Assembly (NCBI RefSeq): GCF_030316765.1
Contig: NZ_JASZYT010000002.1
Location: 186,001-250,000 of the forward strand
Reading direction: 5' to 3'
Source: Variovorax saccharolyticus
Lineage (GTDB): Bacteria; Pseudomonadota; Gammaproteobacteria; Burkholderiales; Burkholderiaceae_C
Length of the DNA: 64,000 nt
Shown in pieces: positions 35,542-43,760 of the stretch. Within the stretch, counting starts at the first letter, position 1. Each line of letters opens with the position of its first letter. The translations under genes were made by a program, and so were the position numbers. The notes below the pieces were generated by a model. That model was not told where the DNA came from and made no database searches. It saw nothing but the letters and a program-made list of their open reading frames with translations.

Positions 35542-36585
35542 TCAGCCGGGGAAATTCTCGGGGATCTTGGCCTTTCCGCGCGCTTCGGCGGCGGAAATGA
35601 CACTGCGCCGCACCAGGTCGGTGAGGTTCTGGTCGAGCGTCTGCATGCCCTGGCCGCTGCCGGTCTGGATCGACGAATACATCTGCGCCACCTTGCCCTC
35701 GCGGATCAGGTTGCGGATGGCGGGCGTGCCCAGCATGATCTCGTGCGCCGCCACGCGGCCCTGGCCGTCCTTGGTCTTGCACAGGGTTTGCGAGATCACG
35801 GCCTGCAGCGACTCCGACAGCATGGCGCGGATCATTTCCTTTTCTTCGCCGGGGAAGACGTCGATGATCCGGTCGATGGTCTTGGCCGCCGACGAGGTGT
35901 GCAGGGTGCCGAACACCAGGTGGCCGGTCTCGGCCGCGGTCATCGCCAGGCGGATGGTTTCGAGATCGCGCATTTCGCCGACCAGGATCGCGTCCGGGTC
36001 CTCGCGCAGCGCCGAGCGCAGCGCATTGGCGAACGACAGCGTCATCGGCCCGACCTCGCGCTGGTTGATCAGGCACTTCTTGGAATCGTGGACGAATTCG
36101 ATCGGGTCCTCGACCGTGAGGATGTGGCCGTACTCGGTTTCGTTCAGGTAGTTGATCATCGCCGCCAGCGTGGTCGACTTGCCGGAACCGGTCGGGCCGG
36201 TGACCAGCACCAGGCCGCGCGGCTTGAGCGCCAGATCGCCGAAAATCTTCGGCGCGTTGAGCTGCTCGAGCGTGAGGATCTTCGACGGAATGGTCCGGAA
36301 AACCGCCGCCGCGCCGCGCGACTGGTTGAAGGCGTTGACGCGGAAGCGCGCCAGGCCGTCGATCTCGAACGAGAAGTCGACCTCCAGGAACTCTTCGTAG
36401 TGCTTGCGGTGCGTGTCGCTCATGATGTCGTACACCATGGCGTGCACGGCCTTGTGATCGAGCGCGTCGACATTGATGCGGCGCACGTCGCCGTGGACCC
36501 GGATCATGGGCGGCAGCCCGGCCGAGAGATGCAGGTCGGACGCCTTGTTCTTGACGCTGAAGGCGAGCAGTTGGGTAATGTCCAC
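35542..36585 (-). CDS. pilT: Type IV pilus retraction ATPase PilT
   Basis: 347 residues. Walker A GPTGSGKST at 130-138, Walker B ILVGEMRDLETI, His box TLHTSSAAKTIDR, and the PilT hallmark AIRNLIREGK near residue 285. The hexamer drives pilus retraction and twitching motility at the inner membrane. The GTG at 36585 gives the usual PilT N-terminus (DITQLLAFSVKNKASDLHLSAG). It diverges from yggS, an arrangement seen across proteobacteria, and forms an operon with pilU. Confidence 0.93.
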   Translation of the reverse strand: MDITQLLAFSVKNKASDLHLSAGLPPMIRVHGDVRRINVDALDHKAVHAMVYDIMSDTHRKHYEEFLEVDFSFEIDGLARFRVNAFNQSRGAAAVFRTIPSKILTLEQLNAPKIFGDLALKPRGLVLVTGPTGSGKSTTLAAMINYLNETEYGHILTVEDPIEFVHDSKKCLINQREVGPMTLSFANALRSALREDPDAILVGEMRDLETIRLAMTAAETGHLVFGTLHTSSAAKTIDRIIDVFPGEEKEMIRAMLSESLQAVISQTLCKTKDGQGRVAAHEIMLGTPAIRNLIREGKVAQMYSSIQTGSGQGMQTLDQNLTDLVRRSVISAAEARGKAKIPENFPG

Positions 36586-36624
36586 GCAGTTCCTCGGTGA
36601 CGTTTTGATACGACTTTGAAGATT

Positions 36625-37311
36625 ATGACGATGATTGGCGACAAGCTCCAGCAAGTTCGGACCCGGATCGTGACGGCTTGCACGGCCGCCGGACGCGATC
36701 CGGCGAGCGTGCGCTTGCTCGCGGTGTCCAAGACTTTCGACGCCGCGGCGGTGCGTGCGGCGCATGCGGCCGGCCAGCGGGCCTTCGGCGAGAACTATGT
36801 CCAGGAAGGCGTGGCCAAGATCGAAGCCCTGGCCGATCTGCGCGCAGAGCTCGAATGGCACTGCATCGGCCCCCTGCAGAGCAACAAGACGCGGGTGGTG
36901 GCCGAGCATTTCGACTGGGTGCACAGCATCGATCGGCTGAAGATCGCCGAGCGGCTGGCCGAGCAGCGGCCGACCGGCCTGCCGCCGCTCCAGGTCTGCC
37001 TGCAGGTCAATGTGGATGGCGGCGCGAACAAGTCCGGCGTGGCGCCGGAAGATGCGCTGGCACTGGCGCAGGCCGTGGCGGCTTTGCCACGTTTGCGGCT
37101 GCGCGGGCTGATGGCGATCCCGGAACCAGCGCCGGATTTCGAGTCGCAGCGGGCGCTTTTCCTGCGGGCGGCTGCGGTTTTCGAGCAGATCCGGGCGGCC
37201 GGCATCGAACTCGACACCCTGTCGCTGGGCATGTCGGCCGATCTCGAGGCTGCGGTCGCGGCGGGCAGCACGATGGTCCGCGTGGGCACGGCGATCTTCG
37301 GCCAGCGCTGA
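36625..37311 (+). CDS. yggS: YggS-family PLP homeostasis protein
   Basis: 228 residues. The alanine-racemase-like barrel is shown by LLAVSKTF (PLP-binding Lys near residue 35), FGENYVQEG, WHCIGPLQSNKT and LSLGMSADLEAAVAAGSTMVRVGTAIFG. The protein carries pyridoxal phosphate and influences vitamin B6 and amino-acid balance without a known catalytic reaction. ATGs at 36625 and 36631 are both possible starts. It diverges from pilT. Confidence 0.92.
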   Translation: MTMIGDKLQQVRTRIVTACTAAGRDPASVRLLAVSKTFDAAAVRAAHAAGQRAFGENYVQEGVAKIEALADLRAELEWHCIGPLQSNKTRVVAEHFDWVHSIDRLKIAERLAEQRPTGLPPLQVCLQVNVDGGANKSGVAPEDALALAQAVAALPRLRLRGLMAIPEPAPDFESQRALFLRAAAVFEQIRAAGIELDTLSLGMSADLEAAVAAGSTMVRVGTAIFGQR

Positions 37312-37379
37312 CACCCCTTCCAGTCAGGATGCTCACCGTTTCTGTTTGAAGCGGCGCAAAGCAGCAGGTTTCGAGAAAC

Positions 37380-37661
37380 TCAGGCGGCTTCGACCACTCG
37401 CATTTCGACGTGAAGCCCGGCAGCCGTGGCCATGTTCACCAGCGCATCGAGGCCGAACAGGTTGATCTTGCCGCGCATCAGGTCGGAGACACGCGGCTGA
37501 GTCACACCCAAGAGTTTGGCGGCCTGCGCTTGGCTCATTTCAGTACGGAGCAGGTGGTTTTTCAGCGCGGTCAGCAGGACGGAACGCAGCTTCATGTTTT
37601 CCGCTTCTTCCGGGGTGTCCTCGATGGCATCCCAGACGCTGGCGAAACGTTGCTTGCTCAT
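37380..37661 (-). CDS. XRE-family antitoxin (HigA-like)
   Basis: 93 residues. The helix-turn-helix is MSQAQAAKLLGVTQPRVSDLMRGKINLFGLDALVNMA (residues about 42-78). Length and the acidic N-terminal part (VWDAIEDTPEEAENMKL) match HigA-type antitoxins (COG5606). It follows the toxin gene by 58 bases in the toxin-first order typical of higBA, and should neutralise the toxin and bind the palindrome upstream of the pair. Confidence 0.85.
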   Translation of the reverse strand: MSKQRFASVWDAIEDTPEEAENMKLRSVLLTALKNHLLRTEMSQAQAAKLLGVTQPRVSDLMRGKINLFGLDALVNMATAAGLHVEMRVVEAA

Positions 37662-37719
37662 CAGATGACCTCCGTGCTGCGCACAGCAATGCGAGCGCCT
37701 TCGGGCGGCCGGGCGGCGC

Positions 37720-38058
37720 TCATAGGCCCAACTCTTTCACCAGCTCGCGGTACCGCTTGGCGGCCAAGTCCACATCGGCCTTGCTGGTCTTTGCGGTCTT
37801 CTTCTGAAAGCAGTGAAGCACGTAAATGGCATCCGCGAACTTGGCAACGTAGATGACCCGAAACGCTCCGGCTGAATCCTGAATCCGGATTTCCTTCACG
37901 CCCCGGCCCACGTTGTTCATGGGCTTCCAGTCGTCCGGCTCCTCGCCGTTTTGCACTTGGTCGAGTTGATGGCCCGCTTCGCGCTTGACCGAGAGCGGAA
38001 AGGCGCGAAGGTCATCGAGTGAACTGCCCCGGAACTCGACGGGCTTCGGACTGGTCAT
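37720..38058 (-). CDS. RelE/HigB-type toxin (phage Gp49-like)
   Basis: 112 residues. The segment DDWKPMNNVGRGVKEIRIQDSAGAFRVIYVAKFADAIYVLHCFQKKTAKTSKADVDLAAKRYREL is typical of the Gp49-like branch of RelE toxins (COG4679), with basic and aromatic residues that serve mRNA cleavage at the ribosome. The gene is first in the pair and begins eight bases after a perfect palindromic operator. Confidence 0.87.
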   Translation of the reverse strand: MTSPKPVEFRGSSLDDLRAFPLSVKREAGHQLDQVQNGEEPDDWKPMNNVGRGVKEIRIQDSAGAFRVIYVAKFADAIYVLHCFQKKTAKTSKADVDLAAKRYRELVKELGL

Positions 38059-38065
38059 TTCGGAT

Positions 38066-38083
38066 CATACAAAATTTTGTATG
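38066..38083. promoter_or_regulatory. Perfect 18-bp palindromic operator of the toxin-antitoxin pair
   Basis: CATACAAAATTTTGTATG is fully self-complementary, strikingly AT-rich against its surroundings, and placed immediately upstream of the toxin start. It is the expected binding site for the HigA-like antitoxin and probably overlaps the promoter. Confidence 0.8.
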
Positions 38084-38166
38084 TTCTTGGCAAACCCAGG
38101 CCTTGGTCCGGGAGGTAGGGGGCGGGGCAGACGGACCGGGCAGGCATCTCGCTTCGGTTCGCATCT

Positions 38167-38385
38167 TCACCTGCTCCGAGCCGCGGCTTGCGCGCGGCGC
38201 CACTCGGCAACCGGTTGCCCGCCCACCCCCCAGTTGTCCAGATCCACTTCGTCGATCACGACGAAGGTGGTGGCCGGGTCCTTGTCGAGCACGCGCACCA
38301 TCAGCTCGGTGGCGCCGGCGATCAGCTGCTTCTTCTGTTCCTGGGTCACGCCTTCGCGCGTGATCTCGATCCTGATGTAGGGCAT
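38167..38385 (-). CDS. 4-oxalocrotonate tautomerase-family protein
   Basis: 72 residues. The N-terminus MPYIRIEITREGVTQEQKKQLI exposes the catalytic Pro after Met removal, and TTFVVIDEVDLDNWGVGG is the conserved second strand. Family members are small hexamers that tautomerise enols or dehalogenate. It starts six bases after the SDR gene stop, so the two are an operon. Substrate unknown. Confidence 0.85.
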   Translation of the reverse strand: MPYIRIEITREGVTQEQKKQLIAGATELMVRVLDKDPATTFVVIDEVDLDNWGVGGQPVAEWRRAQAAARSR

Positions 38386-38391
38386 GGCGGA

Positions 38392-39108
38392 TCACCAGTG
38401 GCCGGCGGCCTGCCCGCCGTCGACGTGAAGGATCTCGCCGGTCACGAACTTCGCGTTCTCGAGGAACAGCACCGCGTCGACGATCTCTTCCGTTTCGCCC
38501 ATCCGGCCCAGCGGATGCAGGCCGCTGAGCGCCGCATGGGTCTCCGGCGGATGCATCGGCGTCTTGACGATGCCGGGCGAGACCGCGTTCACGCGGATGC
38601 CGCGCGATGCGTACTCGATGGCCAGCGACTTGGTGGCGGCGTTCAGGCCGCCCTTGGTCAGCGACGCGAGAACCGACGGCACGCCGTTGATCGGCTGGTC
38701 GGCCAGGCTGGTCGTGATCTGGACGATGTGGCCCGAGCCCTGGGCTTCCATCCGCTGCACGGCCAGCTGGCTGACGTGGAAGAAGCTGGCGAGGTTGGTG
38801 CCGATGTTCGCCGCCCAGTCCTCGCTGGTGAACTGGGTGAATGGCTTGGCCGTGAAGATGCCGGCGTTGTTGACCAGCGTGTCGATGCGGCCGAAGCGCT
38901 CCACGCCCTGGCTGAAGATCCGCTCTGCCGTCGCGCGCTCGGCGACGTCGCCTGCAACCGCCAGGATGTCCGGATCGCTGCTGGCGCCGATCGAACGGGA
39001 GTTGGCAACGACCCTGAAACCAGCCTTGCGGTAGGCCTGGACGAGCGCGGCACCGATGCCGCTGGAGGCGCCTGTGATGACGGCGACCTTGGAAACGTTG
39101 GAGGTCAT
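38392..39108 (-). CDS. SDR-fold protein lacking the catalytic Tyr
   Basis: 238 residues. Cofactor loop TGASSGIG, NNAG, and the C-terminal RVNAVSPGIVKTPMH identify the classical SDR fold. The active-site region reads SVLASLTKGGLNAATKSLA: the Lys is present but the residue four before it, normally Tyr, is Ala. The start at 39108 (MTSNVSK) avoids a spurious upstream extension. It diverges from a LysR gene and leads a tautomerase. It may still reduce a substrate with another general acid, or bind only. Confidence 0.8.
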   Translation of the reverse strand: MTSNVSKVAVITGASSGIGAALVQAYRKAGFRVVANSRSIGASSDPDILAVAGDVAERATAERIFSQGVERFGRIDTLVNNAGIFTAKPFTQFTSEDWAANIGTNLASFFHVSQLAVQRMEAQGSGHIVQITTSLADQPINGVPSVLASLTKGGLNAATKSLAIEYASRGIRVNAVSPGIVKTPMHPPETHAALSGLHPLGRMGETEEIVDAVLFLENAKFVTGEILHVDGGQAAGHW

Positions 39109-39168
39109 GGAGAAGGTCCTTTTGAAGTGGAGCCTCGACTTTATTGATGTTCTTTTGTTTGATAAATC

Positions 39169-39183
39169 ATGTGTAAAACACAT
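39169..39183. promoter_or_regulatory. Inverted repeat in the SDR/LysR divergent promoter
   Basis: ATGTGT AAA ACACAT is a perfect six-base inverted repeat with a three-base centre, in an AT-rich stretch 51 bases before the LysR start and 61 bases before the SDR start. It fits a LysR recognition site. Confidence 0.45.
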
Positions 39184-39233
39184 CTATAAATACATGGTGT
39201 AATGAATAAGGCAAGTCAACGAAGCGAGAAGCC

Positions 39234-40151
39234 ATGAATCGACAATTCGACGACGTGATGCTGGGCAGCATCGAACTGTTCTGCCTGGCCGCCGAGCAAG
39301 GCAGCTTCACGGCCGCGGCCGCGGCCGCTTCGGTGACGCCGGCGGCCGTCAGTCGTTCGGTCTCGCGGCTGGAGGAGCGGCTGGGCGTGCGGCTCTTCAC
39401 GCGGACGACCCGGCAGATGCGGCTGACCGAGGCTGGGCGCGGCTATTTCGAGCAGTGCCGGCAAGCCCTGAACCAGCTGGTCGAGGCCGAGCGGGAGGCC
39501 TCCGGCCACCAGCTCGCGCCGTCCGGCCTGGTGCGCATCAGCGCGCCGACCACCTACGGCCACTACCGTCTGCTGCCGCTGTTGCCGGCCTTTCGCGAGC
39601 GCTTTCCGGCCGTGAAGGTCGAGGTCAACGTCAGCAACCGCAACATCGACTTCGCGGAAGAGGGCTACGACCTGGCGATACGGGCCCGGGCGACCGCCGA
39701 CTCGACCCTGGTTTCGCGCCTGCTGGAAGACACGCCGCTGGTCGTCGTCGCCTCGCCCGACTATCTGCGGCGCCGCGGAACGCCCGTGACCCTCGACGAA
39801 CTGCAGGCCCACGAGTGCATCCAGTTCGAGCTGCCCAGCAGCGGACGCGCCATTCCGTGGTTGTTCCGGCGCGACGGGCAGGAACTCGAGCTGCAGACCG
39901 CCGGCGGTTATGCGTGTTCGGACGATGTGACCGCCGGCGCCACCCTGGCGCGCCACGGCGCCGGCGTGTTCCAGGCCTATCGCTTCGTGGTCGAGGAGGA
40001 CCTGCGCGCCGGCCGGCTGGTCGAACTGCTGCGGGATTTCGGCGGCCGTTCGCGGCCGCACAGCCTGCTGTATCCGCACCGGCGCTTCGTGCCGCTGCGG
40101 GTGCGCGTGTTCGTCGACTACCTGCTCGGCGAACGTCCGGCGGCGGCCTAG
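39234..40151 (+). CDS. LysR-family regulator, likely of the SDR-tautomerase operon
   Basis: 305 residues. The winged helix covers FCLAAEQGSFTAAAAAASVTPAAVSRSVSRLEERLGVRLFTRTTR. The effector domain has the CrgA-like pattern RISAPTTYGHYRLLPLLPAFRERFPAVKVEV and DLAIRARATADSTLVSR. It diverges from the SDR gene with a palindrome between them. The stop overlaps that of the convergent Lrp gene by four bases. Confidence 0.88.
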   Translation: MNRQFDDVMLGSIELFCLAAEQGSFTAAAAAASVTPAAVSRSVSRLEERLGVRLFTRTTRQMRLTEAGRGYFEQCRQALNQLVEAEREASGHQLAPSGLVRISAPTTYGHYRLLPLLPAFRERFPAVKVEVNVSNRNIDFAEEGYDLAIRARATADSTLVSRLLEDTPLVVVASPDYLRRRGTPVTLDELQAHECIQFELPSSGRAIPWLFRRDGQELELQTAGGYACSDDVTAGATLARHGAGVFQAYRFVVEEDLRAGRLVELLRDFGGRSRPHSLLYPHRRFVPLRVRVFVDYLLGERPAAA

Positions 40152-40630
40152 CCCGGCAGCGGAATCCGCGCGCTGCTCTTCACCTCCTCCATCACCGCGT
40201 AGGTGCGCGTCTCCCGCACCCCGGGCAGCTGCCACAGCACCGTGCCGGCGAAGTCGCGGTAGGCCGTCATGTCGGCCATGCGGGTCTTGAGCAGGTAGTC
40301 GAAGCCGCCAGCGACCATGTGGCACTCCATGATCTCGTCGCGCACCTGCACCGCGGCCTTGAAGGCATCGAAGACGTTGGGCGTGGTGCGGTCGAGCAGC
40401 ACCTCGACGAAGACCGTGAAGCCGCGGCCCAGCTTGTGCGGATCGAGCCGGGCCTCGTAGCCGAGGATGAAGCCGTCGCGCGCGAGGCGCTGCACCCGCG
40501 CCAGCACGGCGGTAGGCGACAGCGCCACGGCCTCGGCCAGCTTGAGGTTCGAGATTCGGCCGTCTTCCTGAAGAACCTTCAGGATTTTCATGTCGATGCG
40601 GTCGAGATCGGCGGTTGATTCGTTTGTCAT
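40148..40630 (-). CDS. Lrp/AsnC-family regulator, likely PutR-type
   Basis: 160 residues. The N-terminal helix-turn-helix is LDRIDMKILKVLQEDGRISNLKLAEAVALSPTAVLARVQRLARDGFI; the C-terminal RAM domain contains VFVEVLLDRT and ECHMVAGGFDYLLKTRMADMTAYRDF. It diverges from putA by 91 bases, and Lrp-type PutR proteins activate putA in response to proline in several proteobacteria. Binding to the shared intergenic region is inferred. Confidence 0.85.
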   Translation of the reverse strand: MTNESTADLDRIDMKILKVLQEDGRISNLKLAEAVALSPTAVLARVQRLARDGFILGYEARLDPHKLGRGFTVFVEVLLDRTTPNVFDAFKAAVQVRDEIMECHMVAGGFDYLLKTRMADMTAYRDFAGTVLWQLPGVRETRTYAVMEEVKSSARIPLPG

Positions 40631-40721
40631 TAGCGAATTATCCGGTCGACAGATGAATTTTGGTGAATAACTCAGCAGCGGAAGGCGGAGCATCGCTGCC
40701 ATCGACCACCGGAGTTTCGCC

Positions 40722-43676
40722 ATGCGCCTGCCCAGCCCCTACCGCCCCGAAGCCGACATCGTCTCGCACCGCCTCGCCTCGCTGAAGGGCGCCCTCGACT
40801 GGGCGGCCATCGTGCCCCTGGCCACGCCCTGGGTGCGCGCCGTGCGCCACAGTCCGCCGCCGTTCTGGGCCATGGAGAGCTTGCTGCGCGAATACCCGAT
40901 CTCGAGCGCCGAGGGCCTGGCGCTGATGCGGCTGGCCGAGGCGCTGCTGCGGGTGCCCGACGCCGAGACCGCGATCGCGCTGACCGCCGACCAGCTGGGC
41001 CGCGCCAATTTCGAGAGCAGCGCCGACTCGACCCTGGCGCGGCTGTCGTCCTCGGCGATCGCGCTGTCGAAGAAGTTCCTGCCCGACCAGGAGGCCGAGC
41101 CGGGCCTGATGGCCAGGCTGGGCGCCCGCACCGTGGTCGCCGCGACCCTGCGCGCGGTGCAGCTGCTGGGCCGCCAGTTCGTGCTCGGCCAGACCATCGA
41201 GGAGGGAATGGCCGAGGCCCGGTCGGCCCACAGGAAACATTCGGCGCTGCGCTTCAGCTACGACATGCTGGGCGAGGGCGCGCGCACCGACGCCGATGCG
41301 CTGCGCTACCTCGACAGCTACGTCAACGCGATCCATTCGATCGCCGCCGGCGCCGACCGCGCCGCATCGCCCGAGCAGAACGACGGCATCTCGATCAAGC
41401 TCAGCGCGCTGCATCCGCGCTACGAGGACGCGCAGCACGAGCGCGTGATGCGCGAGCTGGTGCCGCGCGTGTGGCAGCTGTGCCTGCTCGCCGCCGACGC
41501 CAATCTCAACCTCACGATCGACGCCGAGGAGGTCGATCGGCTCGAACTCTCGCTCGAGGTCTTCGAAGCGCTGGCCGAGAAGGTGGCAGCCGAGAGGCCG
41601 CAGTGGCGCGGCTTCGGCCTCGCGATGCAGGCCTACCAGACGCGCGCGCTGGAGCTGATCGAACACGTCGCCGGCATCGGCCGCAGACACGGGCTGCGGC
41701 TGATGTGCCGGCTGGTCAAGGGCGCCTACTGGGACGCCGAGATCAAGCGCGCCCAGGAACTCGGCCTGCCGCACTACCCGGTCTTCACGCACAAGCACCA
41801 CACCGACCTCAGCTACCTGGCCTGCGCGCGGGCGTTGCTGGCGGCGCCGGATGCGATCTACCCGCAGTTCGCGACCCACAACGCGGGCACGATCGCGGCC
41901 ATCCTGCGGATGGCGGGCAGCGTGCCGTTCGAATTGCAGCGGCTGCACGGAATGGGCGAGGGGATCTACCGCGAGGGCATGAAGAGCACCAGCGTGCCGG
42001 TGCGCGTCTACGCCCCGGTCGGCCGCCACAAGGACCTGCTGGCCTACCTGGTGCGCCGATTGCTCGAGAACGGCGCCAACTCGTCTTTCGTGAACCAGCT
42101 CGGCGACGAATCCGTCGGCATGGACGAACTGCTGGTGTCGCCGCTGTGGCTCGACCGCCATGCCTCGCTGCCGCTGCCGCCCGAGCTCTACGGGCCGCCA
42201 CCGGCGCGGCGCAACAGCAGCGGCGTCGACCTGACGGTCGAGGCGATGCGCGCGCCGCTGCTGGCGGCCCACGCGGCCACCGCGGTGCCGGCGGTGCCGG
42301 AATTCGACGCCCAGCGCGCCGAAGCGGCGGTCGCCGCCTCGGCCACGGCCTGCCGCACCTGGACCCGCACGCCGGTCGGCCTGCGCGCGGCCACGTTGCG
42401 CCATGCGGCCGACGCGCTGCAGGCCGAACTGCCGCGCTTCTGTGCCCTGCTGGTCAAGGAGGCCTTCAAGACCTGGGGCGACGCGGTGGCCGAAGTGCGC
42501 GAGGCGGTCGACTTCCTGCGCTACTACGCCGACGAGGCCGAGCGGCTGATGCAGCCGGTGGCGCTGCCCGGGCCGACCGGCGAGAGCAACGAGCTGCGCC
42601 TGACCGGCCGCGGCCCCTGGGTCTGCATCAGCCCCTGGAATTTCCCGCTGGCGATCTTCCTGGGCCAGGTGGCGGCGGCACTGGCGACCGGCAACACGGT
42701 GCTGGCCAAGCCGGCCGAGCAGACGCCGGCGGTCGCGCTGGAGGCGGTGCGCCTGCTGCATGCCGCCGGCGTGCCGGCGGATGCTCTGCAACTGCTGCAC
42801 GGGCCGGGCGAGACCGTCGGCGCCGCGCTGGTCGCGGCGCCCGGCGTGGCCGGCGTGGTGTTCACCGGCTCGACCCAGGTGGCGAAGATCATCCATCGCG
42901 CGCTGGCGGCCAAGGACGGCGCTATCGTGCCGCTGATCGCCGAGACCGGCGGCATCAACGCGATGCTGGTCGACTCCAGCGCGCTGCCCGAGCAGGTGGT
43001 CGACGCGGTGGTGCAAAGCGCCTTCCGCTCGGCCGGCCAGCGCTGCTCGGCGCTGCGCCTGCTGCTGCTGCACGAGGCGATCGCCGAGCCGGTGATCGAG
43101 ATGATCCGGGGCGCGGCCAGCGAACTGTGCGCCGGCGACCCGGCCCTGCTGGCCACCGATGTCGGCCCGGTGATCGACTGCGAGGCCTTCGAGAACATCC
43201 AGCGGCATCTGCGGCGGCTGGATTCGGAGGCCACGGTGCTGTTCGCGCCCGGGGCGGCGGCGCCGGCGGCCGACAACCTGATTCCGCCCCACGCCTACGA
43301 GGTGCCGGCCATCGACCGCGTGACGGCCGAGATCTTCGGCCCGGTGCTGCAGGTGGTGCGTTGGTCGGGCGAGCCGCAGGCCGTGATCGAGGCGGTCAAC
43401 CGGCTGGGCTTCGGGCTTACGCTGGGCATCCAGACCCGCATCGACAGCCGGGCCCTGGCGCTGGCGGCGCGCGCCCACGTGGGCAACGTCTACGTCAACC
43501 GCAACATCATCGGCGCCGTCGTCGGCGTCCAGCCTTTCGGTGGCGAGGGCCTCAGCGGCACCGGTCCGAAGGCCGGCGGCCCGCACTACCTGCTTCGCTT
43601 CTGCGCGGAGCAGACGCTCACCATCAACACCACCGCCGCCGGCGGCAACGCGGCCCTGCTTGCCGCCATCGCATAA
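40722..43676 (+). CDS. putA: Bifunctional proline dehydrogenase / P5C dehydrogenase PutA (short form)
   Basis: 984 residues. The FAD-dependent PRODH barrel is marked by RLVKGAYWDAEIKRAQ near residue 327 and THNAGTIAAI; the P5C dehydrogenase domain by WNFPLAIFLGQVAAAL, ETGGINAML near 741 and the catalytic Cys in SAGQRCSALR near 770. It channels proline to glutamate at the inner membrane. The N-terminal ribbon-helix-helix repressor domain of the 1,320-residue E. coli protein is absent, which matches separate control by the divergent Lrp protein. Confidence 0.95.
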   Translation: MRLPSPYRPEADIVSHRLASLKGALDWAAIVPLATPWVRAVRHSPPPFWAMESLLREYPISSAEGLALMRLAEALLRVPDAETAIALTADQLGRANFESSADSTLARLSSSAIALSKKFLPDQEAEPGLMARLGARTVVAATLRAVQLLGRQFVLGQTIEEGMAEARSAHRKHSALRFSYDMLGEGARTDADALRYLDSYVNAIHSIAAGADRAASPEQNDGISIKLSALHPRYEDAQHERVMRELVPRVWQLCLLAADANLNLTIDAEEVDRLELSLEVFEALAEKVAAERPQWRGFGLAMQAYQTRALELIEHVAGIGRRHGLRLMCRLVKGAYWDAEIKRAQELGLPHYPVFTHKHHTDLSYLACARALLAAPDAIYPQFATHNAGTIAAILRMAGSVPFELQRLHGMGEGIYREGMKSTSVPVRVYAPVGRHKDLLAYLVRRLLENGANSSFVNQLGDESVGMDELLVSPLWLDRHASLPLPPELYGPPPARRNSSGVDLTVEAMRAPLLAAHAATAVPAVPEFDAQRAEAAVAASATACRTWTRTPVGLRAATLRHAADALQAELPRFCALLVKEAFKTWGDAVAEVREAVDFLRYYADEAERLMQPVALPGPTGESNELRLTGRGPWVCISPWNFPLAIFLGQVAAALATGNTVLAKPAEQTPAVALEAVRLLHAAGVPADALQLLHGPGETVGAALVAAPGVAGVVFTGSTQVAKIIHRALAAKDGAIVPLIAETGGINAMLVDSSALPEQVVDAVVQSAFRSAGQRCSALRLLLLHEAIAEPVIEMIRGAASELCAGDPALLATDVGPVIDCEAFENIQRHLRRLDSEATVLFAPGAAAPAADNLIPPHAYEVPAIDRVTAEIFGPVLQVVRWSGEPQAVIEAVNRLGFGLTLGIQTRIDSRALALAARAHVGNVYVNRNIIGAVVGVQPFGGEGLSGTGPKAGGPHYLLRFCAEQTLTINTTAAGGNAALLAAIA

Positions 43677-43760
43677 CCGCCAAAGCAACGCGCATAGGCA
43701 TGGCGCGACGGCCGCACCAGGACTATCGTGGCGCCTGTCCGTTCAACACCAAGGATCGCC

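Noticed and set aside
37380..38083. Toxin-antitoxin pair as part of a prophage because of the Gp49-like toxin.
   Set aside because: No other phage genes lie nearby; this toxin family is widespread on chromosomes.
40638..43688. A 1,016-codon open frame opposite putA.
   Set aside because: Same codon-bias artefact; the plus strand encodes all PutA motifs.
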